A DNA stretch of 64,000 bases from Paramecium pentaurelia (lineage: Eukaryota; Ciliophora; Oligohymenophorea; Peniculida; Parameciidae). Positions within the stretch are counted from its first letter, which is position 1. Every line of letters begins with the position of its first letter. Positions 12,205 through 23,745 of the stretch are shown here, piece after piece. The position numbers and the translations under genes were made by a program. Below the pieces are notes generated by a model that was given only the letters and a program-made list of their open reading frames with translations, made no database searches and had not been told where the DNA came from. The stretch lies in the NCBI GenBank assembly GCA_905183005.1, contig CAJJDO010000023.1, positions 515,566 to 579,565 on the forward strand, read 5' to 3'.

Positions 12205-13747
12205 TCATATATCTAAGAATTCTTATAAGGATAATCTTCCATCTTTGTCTTTATCATAAGCATTTATAAGAAGCATTGTCTCATGATGAGTGTATCTAAG
12301 TCCACTTTCATAAAGATATTATTGTAACTAAAATTGATAATAAAAAATATATACATCTGATACTCCAATAAAATTATCTCTTGTGATATTATCAATTTTA
12401 GTGAATAATTAAATGTCTGCATTTAATTTCACTGGAATTTATTACAATAAAGTTAATAGTTCAATCAATAATTTTATAGTTTAATTACTAAATATCTAAT
12501 TCAACTTTTTTTGATTTCCATCAACATTTGATTATCTAGTATTAAGTATTTCAGCAAAATTAACAGAAAAAGGTTATAGAAGATTTAAAAAATCATGATA
12601 TGTTAATTAGTCACTGTTGAATCTATTAAAAATATGAGCACTCTGACCAGATTTCTAATTAAGTAGAGTATCTATTTCCTCTACTCCTATAGATCCTTTA
12701 CCATAAACATCCAAAGCATGAAATGCATCCAAAGTGTTAAAATCTTTTTACAAAGCTAATTATTGTTTAATTTTTTCTATTTTAATTTCTTTATCTAAAA
12801 GATATTCTATAATTTCATATGGTGATTTAGGTTTTATTTTTTATAAACTTTTAATATTCTTTTTATTTGTTAATACTTCTTTAATCATTTTCTTTTCAGT
12901 TTATGCTTCTTATTTCTTTTAAGCTATTTTACCTCTTATTTCTTATTTCTAAATTTCATAATTTACTACTTTTTTTGTTGATTTTTATTTTTCTATTAAA
13001 TTTCTTTTTTTAGGTGATATATTTATAAGTTTAGGTGTTTTATTAATAGATCCTTTTCTTTCAGTTGTTTTAATAACATTTTTTATCTAAACTTTCTTTT
13101 TAGGAGTTACAAATGCAGATGATGATTCTCTTTCATTTTTCGATTTATTTTATTAATTTAGGATAAGTACCCAATTTTTTAACAATAATAAATCAATTTA
13201 ACCATCTCCATAAAAGTCTAATCTCTTAATTATTGCATCAATCTCATCTTAATAAACAAATAACCTTTCCTTTTTAAATAAAGATTCAATATCTTCTCTA
13301 GTTCCATTAGCTAATTTTTCTAATGATTAAGGTGGTACTAAATTATTCATTAATACAATTTCTAAGCTTATATGTTTTGCTATTTCCTTTAAACATTCAT
13401 TTGATTATAAGGTTTTTTAATCTGAATGAGAAATATAATCTCTTAACAGTTGATTTGTTGGAAGTAGAAATCTTAAGAAGTCTACATATTTAAATTCTGG
13501 TTTGTAAAATAATATGCCACATTCCTTAAGTGTATGTAAATGACCAAATCTATGTAAAAAGACCTATATTGTCTAAGCTGTAATATAACCCTATTATTGT
13601 AATTATTTATAATACTTCATCATGTTGGTCAATTTATTTAAAAGTCTAATAAGGATGAAATGAAGGGAATTTAGTTAAAAACTACCTACTTATTTCAATA
13701 GTTCTTTCTATTTTAGCACATTCCATCAAAAAATCCAATAATTCCAT
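12205..13747 (-). CDS. EF-hand protein, uncharacterised
   Basis: About 500 residues. The N-terminus begins MELLDFLMECAKIER. Splicing a 40-nt intron (longer than most here) joins it to RLLNKLTNMMKYYKQLQQQG. Three candidate calcium-binding loops are visible: LDFYGDGQIDLL in the middle, LDVYGKGSIGVEE (degenerate), and at the extreme C-terminus AYDKDKDGRLSLQEF, which has the canonical D-x-D-x-D-G spacing. A lysine-rich linker (PKKKVQIKNVIKTTERKGS region) separates the first loop from the other two. The pattern suggests a Ca2+-sensing scaffold, perhaps cytoskeletal or ciliary. That is inference; no named family was recognised. Stop at 12205-12207. Confidence 0.75.
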
Positions 13748-13931
13748 TAAAACAGACAAAATTAATATTAGAGACAAATCAAATCAAACGAAACTCAATT
13801 AGACATAGTTGAAAATTGATTTCTAAAATTATGATGAATCATATTAAATAACATTAAAGCAATATAAGAATATAGTTGGAATGATAATTTTTAACATAAA
13901 AAATATTCATATAAATTTGATTTATTAAGAA

Positions 13932-15089
13932 ATGAAAAGAAACAACAGTTCTTTTGGATAATAAGAAACTGTTTACAATCTTTCTAAACCGAATTCAATG
14001 TAAGAAATAAATTGTAAGACATTATAATTATAATAAGCATCTATATGCATAAGTTAGGGTTATTAATAAAATAGTTCATTAAATTAGTTATATGCAAATA
14101 GATTCTTAGGGGAATGGAATGAAGATATGTATACTGTAATTAGAAAATATGTTCCTACATATACAAAAGGTTTGAATTTATATACTACATATTGTTCTCC
14201 ATAGAATCCTATAGCCACTATTGTAATTATTCATGGATATGGGGATCATTCTGGAAGATACTTTCATGTATAATAAATGAATGATGAAATTAGGTGGCAG
14301 ATGAATATGCTAAATCAGGCTTTTAAGTTATTCTTTATGATTAGAGAGGATTTGGAAATTCTGGAGGCATTAGAAGTCATGCTCATATTAAATAAATGCA
14401 TTAAGATCTGGAATGCATATTATTGACAATAGAAAGATCATAACCAATCTTTTTATAATGTTAATCATTAGGAGCAGCAGTTGGTTTAAGTTTTTGTATT
14501 TCGAATCCCTCTTTGATTTTATAAGGAGTGATTGTTGTTAATCCATATCTACAATTTGCTTAAAAATATGGAATCCTTAAAAAGACATTACTCACTATAA
14601 TGAATAAGATTATTCCAGTATAATACAAATAAATCATAGGGATTAATGGTCAATTCCTACATTGATTATGGTCATTGTAGTAAAAACAACAATGTAATCA
14701 AATCAGTAGCTGAAGATAGTCTAGTCTAAACATTTATGAGTGTTGGAATGGCATATAATATATTACAATTAGAATAATATATCTTACCTAATGTATAATA
14801 GTAAAAGACTTGATAAATAATTTTTAGATTTGTTTAACCACTCTTAATTTTACATGGTAAAGAGGATAAAGTGGCTAGTCATATGAATTCTGTTGAACTT
14901 TATAGATTAGCTGGATCAAAAGATAAAACATTAAAATTGTTTGATAAAGGATATCATGAATTATAAAATGATGTTGAATTTGATAGAGTTAAAAATATTA
15001 TAACCACATGGTGTTAGAAATAGATTAATAAAGATAAAAGAATAAGTATATTTTCAATAATTAATTTTAAGGTTATTTTAGAGAATTGA
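13932..15089 (+). CDS. Monoacylglycerol-lipase-like alpha/beta hydrolase
   Basis: Serine hydrolase of the MGL/S33 aminopeptidase superfamily. Motifs in order: IVIIHGYGDHSGRY (oxyanion/HG motif), then after a 26-nt intron (14269-14294) VADEYAKSGFQVILYDQRGF. The nucleophile elbow reads FLQCQSLGAAVGL, then LLILHGKEDKVAS (catalytic Asp) and GYHELQND (catalytic His). The elbow is C-Q-S-L-G instead of the usual G-H-S-M/L-G, so the serine is kept but the first glycine is lost. A second intron near 14620-14641 is needed. The frame ends at TGA 15087-15089. If a 26-nt GTATAT...AAG intron just before is spliced, the frame would instead run to TGA at 15281-15283. That would add a hydrophobic C-terminal tail. 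I cannot decide between them. Confidence 0.85.
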
Positions 15090-15774
15090 ATCATGGTTTA
15101 TTAGCAAAGTATAATAATAGTACAAAAATGATTATATTTTAATGGATACTTATATATTTCATGTTGAGAAAGTATTAATTAATTAGATAAATTAGTAAAA
15201 TGAAAAATCTAGGAAAAATAGCTAGATTTATTTGTATATTAGCATTAATGATTGCTTCACTTATTGTTCATATAAGGTGGTGATTATGAATTATATATAT
15301 ATATCATTAAATTAGATCATTCTTTTCTAAAGTTATTTTATTAACAACAAACAATTATATATATTAATAGTTATAAATTATAATTATGTAATTTACTTAA
15401 TCTACATAAATCTAAAATGAATAATACTTAAATATTATGTTATATCTGGATTTATAAGTAAGATAGATTAAAACATAAATTTTATTATTTCAAGAATAAT
15501 AAATGTATTATTAAAATATGAAGAATTTTATATACATATAATAAATATTATAAGATTTAAAGTTTAGTTTTTAAAATAAATAGATAATCTTATTGAATAA
15601 TCTATTTCATTATACTTTTTAATTTGATCTTTTTAATTCATAAATTGAGATTGATTTTCTCTTCTTATATTATGCTATTATTTGATTCTAGATTATTATG
15701 ATAAATAAAACATCTAAACACAATTTTTAATCATAGTTTAATATATCTATTAGATTATTAATATAAATTATAAA
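15090..15774. other. Intergenic, AT-rich
   Basis: About 690 bp with no convincing gene. The first ~195 bp could be a spliced 3' exon of the lipase-like gene (see that entry). The rest is dominated by A/T runs and short TA repeats. Confidence 0.6.
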
Positions 15775-17539
15775 ATGCAGGGATAGAAAAGAACAAATAT
15801 AGTTATTCATGAGATTGGTCCAGAAAAACGTGTAAATTGTAACTAGTTAATAAGTCCTATTTAACTACTTAATCATAAAATAACATGTCTTGGAATCATA
15901 AATCAAGAATAAAAAAATTCAGATTAAAAATAAGAATAGTTTATTCAATAAATAGTTATTGACTAAAAACCACTTGAATAATTAAATCAAACTAATTAAT
16001 ATTAATTTAATCCAATTTAACAATAAATTCAGATCTAAAAAATAGATGGTCCAACTTAATTAAAATAGCCTTTCTAGTCCAAAGTTGAATAAAAGGAATC
16101 CAATATAAAATAAGTAAGAATGAATTAAAAGCATAGGAACAGTTAGAATATAAAGTTAATTTATAAATCTATTAAAATGATTAAAAAAATAAACATAGCT
16201 TGATTTAATAAAATCATATTGAACCAAATAAATAGTATAATGAATAAGGTTAATAAATTATCAATCAAGAAGCATTTATTAATACTATTTAAACTTAGGC
16301 TCAACAAGTTTTAAATTAATAACAATATCAATATCCTAATCTTTTTGAAGATAATTAATAATAAATGCATAATCTAGATCCTTATTTTAATATTCATCAA
16401 CAAAAACATTTAAAAATTTAATAGCTTAATTAAGTAGAATTTCACTAAATTTTTGCACTTAAGCAAGCAGAATAGAGTATAATTGAAAAATAAGAATAGA
16501 TAAAAAATAATTAAAACCATAAAATATGTCAAAATGCAATTGTTAATTAGCACAATTCAGAAGAAAAAAAAGAAGAGAATTAATAGTTTAAGGAGGCCAA
16601 TTAAGTCAAAGATCAATAAAATTTAAATTACGATTAAATAAAACCTTTTAAAAGTCAAGAACAATTATTCCTAAATCATTAATAATTATGTTAAAATTTA
16701 TATTAATACCCTTTAAATCAATTTAAAGACTAAAGTTATCTTCATTAAAGCAAAAAACCAAAAATAGTTGAGGTATAATAATATATTCAAACTTAAAAGT
16801 AAAACTAAAGGGATTATGAATTATAAAAATAATAATTTAAATAATAATAATAATAATTACAACAATAGTAATAATAAAAATAATCTGCTATTTCTAAAGA
16901 ATAATATAGAATAATTAATAAAATTTAATTTGAAGAATCCAAAAATAATTAAGGTAATTTTTTATAAATATTTTATTAGACAATATTGCAAATAAAAGAA
17001 ATCCATAAAAATAAAAAAAATAATCAAACTAGGCTTAAATAATTGTTTAATAATAGTAATAAAAAGAACATCAATAAAATAGGTAATTATTAATTATTAA
17101 AAATAGAAGATAAGTTGAAAGTAAATAATATTATAACAGATAAATAGATAGAAATACTGGAAGAAATAGAGCTATAAGTGACAATAGTGATAGAAAATAA
17201 TTTGAGTTCAAACCTGGGATGTCGATTACTGATTAATAAGTTAATTAGATGACTCCAGAAGAAATTTATGAATATTTTACTTAATTAGATTTAGAAAACT
17301 AAGTAGGATTAAAAAGCAAGATTTTTGTTTTAGAAAATAAAAGAGTATAAGTTAATGTTACAGATAATTGTGCTATATGTTTGGAAGAGATTTAACCATA
17401 AAAGGAACCTATTGATATTAGATTAGATTGCAATCATTAATTTCACTATGATTGTATTAAAAAATGGTTATTGAAATCAAAATAATGCCCAGTTTGCAAA
17501 GATTATGTAATTTGTGCAACCTAAAAAAATGCTAAATGA
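15775..17539 (+). CDS. Glutamine/asparagine-rich RING-H2 E3 ubiquitin ligase
   Basis: The first ~400 residues are extremely rich in Gln and Asn (many TAA/TAG codons) and lack a recognisable fold. The C-terminus carries a complete RING-H2 finger: CAICLEEI, about 15 residues, then CNHQFHYDCIKKWL and CPVC. The ligand order is C-x2-C...C-x-H-x2-H-x2-C...C-x2-C. It is preceded by a linker resembling other small RING ligases (PGMSITDQQVNQMTPEEI). Three short introns keep the frame: near 16112-16134, 16954-16979 and 17081-17105. All were chosen because both sides continue in frame. Stop at 17537-17539. Predicted to recruit an E2 and ubiquitylate unknown targets. The Q/N-rich part could drive condensation (inference). 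Confidence 0.85.
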
Positions 17540-17647
17540 TAATTAAAAATATAATTTTATATTAAATTTGCATGACGCACATTTATTTTAGGAATAAGTA
17601 TTCTTTTGAAAAAAAATAATAAATATAATATAAATTTGAAATTGGAT

Positions 17648-18844
17648 ATGTAATAGATTTCTCCAGAAGTTGACCAATACCTCTAAGAAGCAATTAAACC
17701 ACTCCTTGAGAAAATTGAAGAATTAAAATAAAAGGATTAGTAGAATGAGGATCAGATCAAATTTTTGGCAGGAGAAATCAGTTAACTCAAAATATTGGTT
17801 TCTACTCTTAAGCCAATTGAAGAGAAAAGTATTATCATTTAAATTATAATTAGAATAAGTAAAGTAATAATAGAAGTAAGAAATCAATGGTAATAATAAT
17901 GGTAAAAATGATTATATCTGGAAAATTAGATCATAAAAAGCCTGATCGTCCTTAAACAGCAATATAACAAAAAAATGAGTAAAATAAATAAAAAGAACAA
18001 AAGCCATAAACAGGAAGCAAGAATTTAAGTCAAAGTGTATTGGTAGATAAGACAACTAAGAATGAAGCGGATAATAGTAAATTCATTATTCAAAATTAGC
18101 TACTCCAAAATCTCCAAGATAATCTGTTGATAAGCAACCTAAAACTACATAATAATAACCTCCTTAACATAAACCAAAACCTGTTAAACAACCAGAATAA
18201 AAAGACTAAAAAGAAACAAAAACTTAAAATTAAGGTATAATTTTTATATAATTCATTTAGATTAACAATAAAAATAAGCAAATGCTCAGAAAGATGAAAA
18301 GAAAGATGAAAAGAAAATAGATAAAATTAAACCTAATAAATAATCTTAATCTTCTTAACTTCCATAAATAGAAAAATAAAAAGAATAACCTAAAAAAAAT
18401 GAAAAACAATAAGAATTGAAATAAAATGGAATATAAAAAAGTAATAATTCAAAATAACCTGAAAAGAAAGTTGATAATAAATAAGATGATAAAAAAATAG
18501 TTAAAAAAGGTTCTAAACCTGTTATTTAATCTGGAAATTAAAATTAAACTGATGAATAATTTTAATAACAATAATAGAAAGCGTAAGTACCATAAGAATA
18601 AAATTCTGCAGAAAAATAATCTTAAGAAAATCATTCTGAATAGAATGAATAGTAATAAGTTAATCATTAAGAAATAGTTAATTAAGAATAAGAAGTTGTT
18701 TAGGATTAAGTAGTATAAAATCAATTTTAGAATGAAGTTAATTAAGAATAAAAAGAAGATGAAAATTTGTTAACTGATAATCACTAAGATGATAATTAAA
18801 AAATTGAATCAGTAGAGTAAAATCAATAACCGGATATGTTTTGA
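17648..18844 (+). CDS. Low-complexity K/Q/E-rich protein with N-terminal coiled coil
   Basis: It starts MQQISPEVDQYLQEAIKPLL. The first ~60 residues have heptad character (LLEKIEELKQKDQQNEDQIK). The rest is lysine-, glutamine- and proline-rich repeats of the KPKPVKQPEQKDQK type, then a glutamate/glutamine-rich end. Four short introns (near 17829-17853, 17909-17936, 18079-18101 and 18234-18258) each restore the frame to the next exon. Stop TGA 18842-18844. No conserved domain was recognised. Charge and composition fit a disordered cytoskeletal or basal-body-associated protein, but that is only inference. Confidence 0.7.
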
Positions 18845-19093
18845 GTTTATTAAATATCATCGTAGAGAATAAAATATAATTATAAATATTATTTATAAAT
18901 TTGTAATCTAATCATATTTAAAGAGATAATCAATATATTTAAATTATAAAGTTGAAATTAAATTCAAAATTTAACAAATCTAAATAAAAGTATTTGAAAA
19001 TATGTTTAAATAACTCTAAGTTTGGTATAAAAAATTGATTATAAATATATACTGAGTTTTTTAATTAATATTCATTAATTTTAATAACATTTT

Positions 19094-19877
19094 ATGTTTA
19101 GAGGTAATTATAATCGATAATCAATTAAACCATAAGTGGTCACTTTTTAATATGTCTTAGATTAAGTCAATGCTCTTGATCATAGAGCCCTTAGTGTAAT
19201 AATTAATTTTTATTTAGCTTTTACATAAAATGGTAAATCCATCTTCAATGAATATTTTTGCAACTGCTGCTCTTGTCTCTTTATTTGCTGGACTTATTAG
19301 AGAGATACCTTGCGAACTATTAGATGAAAAAGTAAATTAAATTATTTATATAGAATCTCAATTGGAGTTTATTACATATGTTTTTAAATGATGTTGAGAA
19401 ATTTTTGGAAAACTTAAGAAAATTTAAGGAGTTTATTAATAAAAATTAAATTACATCTAAAAACATGTAAATAGCTAATTATTGGATTCAAAAATATAAT
19501 GAAATATAATAAGAGTATAATCAATTCATTAATTTAGTAATTAATATTCAGTTTCATATGCATTTGTTTAAATTACTTAAATGATCATAAAACTTGATAA
19601 ATAACTTAATTAGAGATTGCCTTCAAGTCCTGCAAGGTCGTTATCTGCATCACCAAGTCCAAAAATGAATGATAATGATGATATTGATGAAATTGATGAA
19701 CTTAAAACATAAGCAGAAAGAATGAGTGTAAGAGAACAACCAAAAACAAATGGATTAAAATTATAATTAGTTCCCAATAAACCTGTTTAATAAACACCAG
19801 CACATAAACACACATAAAGCCAACAAATTAAATAAGTTACACCAATTCATGCCCCAATAGTACATAAAAAGAAATGA
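19094..19877 (+). CDS. Small protein with dynein-stalk-like helical segment
   Basis: About 230 residues. It begins MFRGNYNRQSIKPQVVTFQY. Three introns (near 19194-19215, 19332-19353 and 19514-19536) give one clean frame to TGA 19875-19877. The central part (VNALDHRALSLLHKM, AALVSLFAGLIREIP, NLNWSLLHMFLNDVEKFL, ENLRKFKEFI) has the pattern of the region around the dynein heavy-chain coiled-coil stalk: a conserved tryptophan, then FL-x-x-L-x-x-F. No AAA+ modules are present. The C-terminus is serine/proline-rich, then basic. I propose a stand-alone stalk-like domain, but the similarity was judged by eye. The alternative is an unrelated helical protein. Confidence 0.55.
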
Positions 19878-20192
19878 TGATAAATAAAATGATTATAAAA
19901 AGATTAAACTTGAATTGCTTTAGTTTAATAAAATATATTTGTATAATTTCTCTGTTTAAATGAGTTTCTTCATTATTTAAATATTTTCAAGAATTAATAT
20001 TAATAATGAATTTAAGAAGTTTAAAATCAAACTAAATAGAGTGAATTGTGCAAACCATAAAATCTCTTAGATTTACTTATAATTTAAATGAAATATATAT
20101 TTTAAATACTTGTAATCATATTATTAAATAAGGAAAAATAGATATTTTAATAATTCCTAAACATATTATATTATTTAAAATAAATTATTATA
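19878..20192. other. Intergenic
   Basis: About 315 bp of AT-rich sequence between two same-strand genes. Nothing recognisable was seen. Confidence 0.7.
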
Positions 20193-21938
20193 ATGTTGCC
20201 ACATAATCAAGTAGAGTAAGGAAATGATGTTAGAACAAGACGTATGATCCACAATACATTCATATAGGAATCAAGTTTCTTATTTTCTTGAGCATCTCAG
20301 CTATGATCATGTACTCCGTAACTTATACTGAAGATTCAGAGGTTCATCATAATAGTCTGAATAAATGCCTTAATGTCTCTGGAGACTAAAATATGCTTAA
20401 TTATATTTGTATTCATTATTATGATAATAGAAAATTCAACTAATAAACCCTCAACTGAATGCTATTTATACTAATTCTTGTCATTTTTTGCTGAAAGACA
20501 TTTTAAAGGATAATTAAATAGAACTTATACACATTTCCATGTATATCAGTACAGTCAATTAAAACCAGATTTTAACATAAGTGTACTATTTTCTAATAGT
20601 CCATACCTTGATGACCCATAACAATAATTTTAATTTTATCTGAATGTTGTTGAATATGCTAAAACTTTTAATACTCCTTTAATTTTAAAAGTACAAAATA
20701 ATGATACAACAGGTATTATTAAATATAAGAGTAATAGGTTGTTAAAATGAATTAATAATGGAATTAAAGAATATTACTAATAATATGAATATAAGTTTTG
20801 CAGAATAATTAATTATGGATGTGAGAGTAGAAACATAATGTCAGAATTTTCATTAAATGTTTTTAGGATCAGTTAAAGATAATACAGAGGAGGTTGAGAG
20901 TTAAGTGATAACTTATTCATTTTTGAATAGTGTTGTTTGTTTATGTTGTATGATTTATGGATTGAGAATACTTAGAGCTTTGATTGAAGGGTTGGATAAT
21001 CCTGAAGAATATAGCATGTTTTCTATAGGCTTTGTTATGGTTCAAGATTTATACATGTGTTTTTTGAATTTCTTTTAAGCTATGCAATCAGAATATTTAT
21101 TCTAGTATTTTATAACTCCATCCTTTCTTTAATTTTTATTATTCTCAATATTTGAAATGAGAATATTAATGATAATTTGGAAAAGTAGAGTTAGAAATGA
21201 TTAAAGTTTTAGAAATTAAATGATTAAATTTTACTTAATTTTGTACTTTTGTATGTTTGGCAGCATGTATTTAATCTATGAGTATGTTTTATCATCATGG
21301 CTATTATTTTTTTTAAGCTTATACTTAGTACCATAGATTACTCATGCTGCTTAAAGAGGATAAATTGTTAGATTTAATTTTAAATTGATTTGTGGATTTT
21401 TATTGCCACGATTACTCTATTATGCTTACTTTCGATTTTATTGGAATAATTTATTCTCTCTAAAACCAATGCCAATATCACTCATTTGCATTTTTGTAAG
21501 TATAGGAATATAGATTGGAGTGCATATATTATAAAATGAATGGGGTCCTTAATTTTTTGTACCTAAGATTTGTTTTCCACAAAAATATAATTATTATTAC
21601 AAAATACCAACTTCTTTTGACTTAGAGGAAGGACCATCTTCAGAATATGCAGTAAATTAAATAAGCATTATAATATTAGCATTTATTTCATGAGGAATGT
21701 TCTATTTGTATGGGAGCACTTCATTAAGTACCTGCAATAAGATTAACTAACTAAGAAGAACGAAATTACATGATAAAAGAAGCCATGAAAAAATAAAAAA
21801 ATCATTATATGAAAACTCCATGTGTATAAAGAAATGTAATTATAAAAGGATCATAAATTTCATGTACTTTGTCTAGTCAAGTGGATGTCAATCAAATTAT
21901 CATGTCCTAGTTGTAGATAATCATTATCACCTTTATGA
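20193..21938 (+). CDS. Tul1/DSC-type transmembrane RING E3 ubiquitin ligase
   Basis: Multi-pass membrane ubiquitin ligase like yeast Tul1, which acts in Golgi/endosomal membrane protein quality control. The first intron (26 nt) lies within a hydrophobic signal/TM region. The lumenal part follows, then several membrane spans, and near the middle the Tul1-like stretch YLVPQITHAAQRGQIVRFNF. Next comes LPRLLYYAYFRFYWNNLFS, then PQFFVPKICFPQKYNYYYK, matching the usual order in this family. After a 28-nt intron the RING begins HEECSICMGAL. A final 25-nt intron ending AAG joins TPC to DHKFHVLCLVKWM, then SCPSCRQSLSPL-stop. The C-C...C-H-H-C...C-C ligands are complete only after splicing. Stop at 21936-21938. 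Confidence 0.85.
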
Positions 21939-21965
21939 AATTATAATTATATATATATATATAAA

Positions 21966-22263
21966 TCAATCTATTGAATTATGCAATAATTAGTTAACTT
22001 TGTTTCTTTGGCCTAAATAATTTTATTATTAATTTAGATAAAACATATTATCTCTAGGAGCTATATATTTATTCAAATTACTTTTATTTTTATGTGAAGG
22101 TATTAGAGAGAAGGGAATATTATCTATCTTATGAACAGAAGAACTCCTTTAAATTCTTTTTAATTATCTGATAATAGGTTTTTGGATATGAAAATTCTAT
22201 AAAATTGTTTTTTATATATTTAATTACTATTTAGATACAATATCTAGTTAATTTATTGATTAA

Positions 22264-22351
<88 letters not shown>

Positions 22352-23732
22352 GTTATTACTATTATTACAAAATTTATACTATAGAAGATTATTATTAAAC
22401 ATTAATTTGAGTAGTATTTGGTCTAATTTACTATGATTTTGTTAATTCAGATTTTCTATCCATCTATCTTGTTTAAGTTAAACGAAAACCATTTTATTTA
22501 TTTAAAGAACATGATTAAACTATCATTTTTTATTATGTTTTTTAAAGTAAAATGAATGGGTCAAAAGTTGAATCAATATGATTTATAGAGGTTGAATTTG
22601 AATAATTTAATTGATATTGATCTTGCATTTTATTATGTTTAATATGTTTCTATTTGAAGTATTATTAAATGAATGTTGGCATCTTTTTATAGGATAAATT
22701 TCCAAATAGAGCTCCAAATTGATCATCATTAGTTTGACTTTGTTAATCTTGGGAACTAGAAGGTTATTTAGAAAAAACTTTAAAGGATATAGTTTTTTAT
22801 ATATCTTAATTTAGCATTTAATCTTTATTTGTATTTTACCAATTTTTTTCTAATTATTGACATTTTTATTTAAATATCTCATCTCTCAAAATAGTTTTAT
22901 CTTTAAACATTTTAGTAACATATTAAATAACTTATGGAGATATATTTTTAAGTTATTACATTGATATCATTAAAAGAGAAGCAGATTTAGATATTACTTA
23001 AACATTATATAAAGCCTTTTCTTATTAAGTAAATTCTTCTCCTAAAATACCTTAATCAATTAATTCGCATATAACAATTTCATTAAACCAAAATTTTCGA
23101 GGTAACACTTATTTTTCATAATGTGAAAGACCTTTTTAATAGTTTTTACTTAGACTTAAAACTCCTTATTGCAGAATAAATAATGCATTTCCAGGTTCAT
23201 CCATTTTTAATATGAAATCTGTATGTGCAAATTTGACCTCCTAGAATACTCTTATCAATTATTATTATATTTTTGTAGCAATTTTTTCTATAATAGGTAA
23301 GTTGGCTATTATTGATTTTTTCTTTTATTAATACTAAACACCATGAATAGAGCTAAACTTTTTGTATAAATATAATGGTAAAGCAAAACAATGGGTATCT
23401 TACTAGAATTGAATATGAATTAATAAATACTTTAACTTCAAAACCTAAATCTCCATCATACCACATTTCAGGTAGAATTTATATATTGTCTTCTATTTAG
23501 AGTAATCCTTTAATTACATATAATGCAAATTTATTATTTTATTAGACTATTTGACCAGTTTCAAAATAAATATATCCTATTGTTTTGGACAACTATATTT
23601 GAAATTTATTTATACATCTTTCAAAACTTCATAGGGAACTTGAAATTATGGTAATTGACTTAGATAATCTTGAATAGCAGAGATGTCTTCTTGAGATTTG
23701 TTTAATTTAGTCAATTTTGGAATTAAATGCAT
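21966..23732 (-). CDS. Cyclic-nucleotide-binding-domain protein with polyglutamine tract
   Basis: Starts MHLIPKLTKLNKSQEDISAI, only 13 bp after the stop of the upstream ENGase gene. Two cNMP-binding-like folds are visible. The first has GYIYFETGQIVQQNNKFALY then VIKGLLQIEDN and DGDLGFE. The second has HTDFILKMDEPGNALFILQQ then GVLSL and ILGEEF. There is no kinase or channel domain, so this is not a classical PKA/PKG or HCN channel. Introns of 22-28 nt are required near 22770, 23410-23440 and 23600-23625. The C-terminal ~280 residues are Q/N-rich. They include 34 consecutive glutamines encoded at 22266-22367, almost all TAA. Stop 21966-21968, 27 bp from the convergent Tul1-like gene. Function is unknown beyond presumed cAMP/cGMP sensing. 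Confidence 0.8.
22266..22367 (-). repeat. Trinucleotide repeat (TAA on minus strand) encoding polyglutamine
   Basis: In the minus-strand frame there are 28 uninterrupted TAA codons (22266-22349). They are preceded in the mRNA by TAA TAA TAG TAA TAA CAA. All are glutamine in this code, giving 34 Gln in a row. On the plus strand it looks like a noncoding (TTA)n microsatellite. Confidence 0.9.
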
Positions 23733-23745
23733 AATAATATATATT

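Noticed and set aside
15281..15320. TA dinucleotide runs as telomere or chromosome-end signal
   Set aside because: No C4A2/C3A3-type telomeric repeat is present; TA runs occur throughout the intergenic DNA.
22240..22380. (TTA)n as a noncoding microsatellite
   Set aside because: In frame and coding (polyGln) on the minus strand with open frame on both sides.
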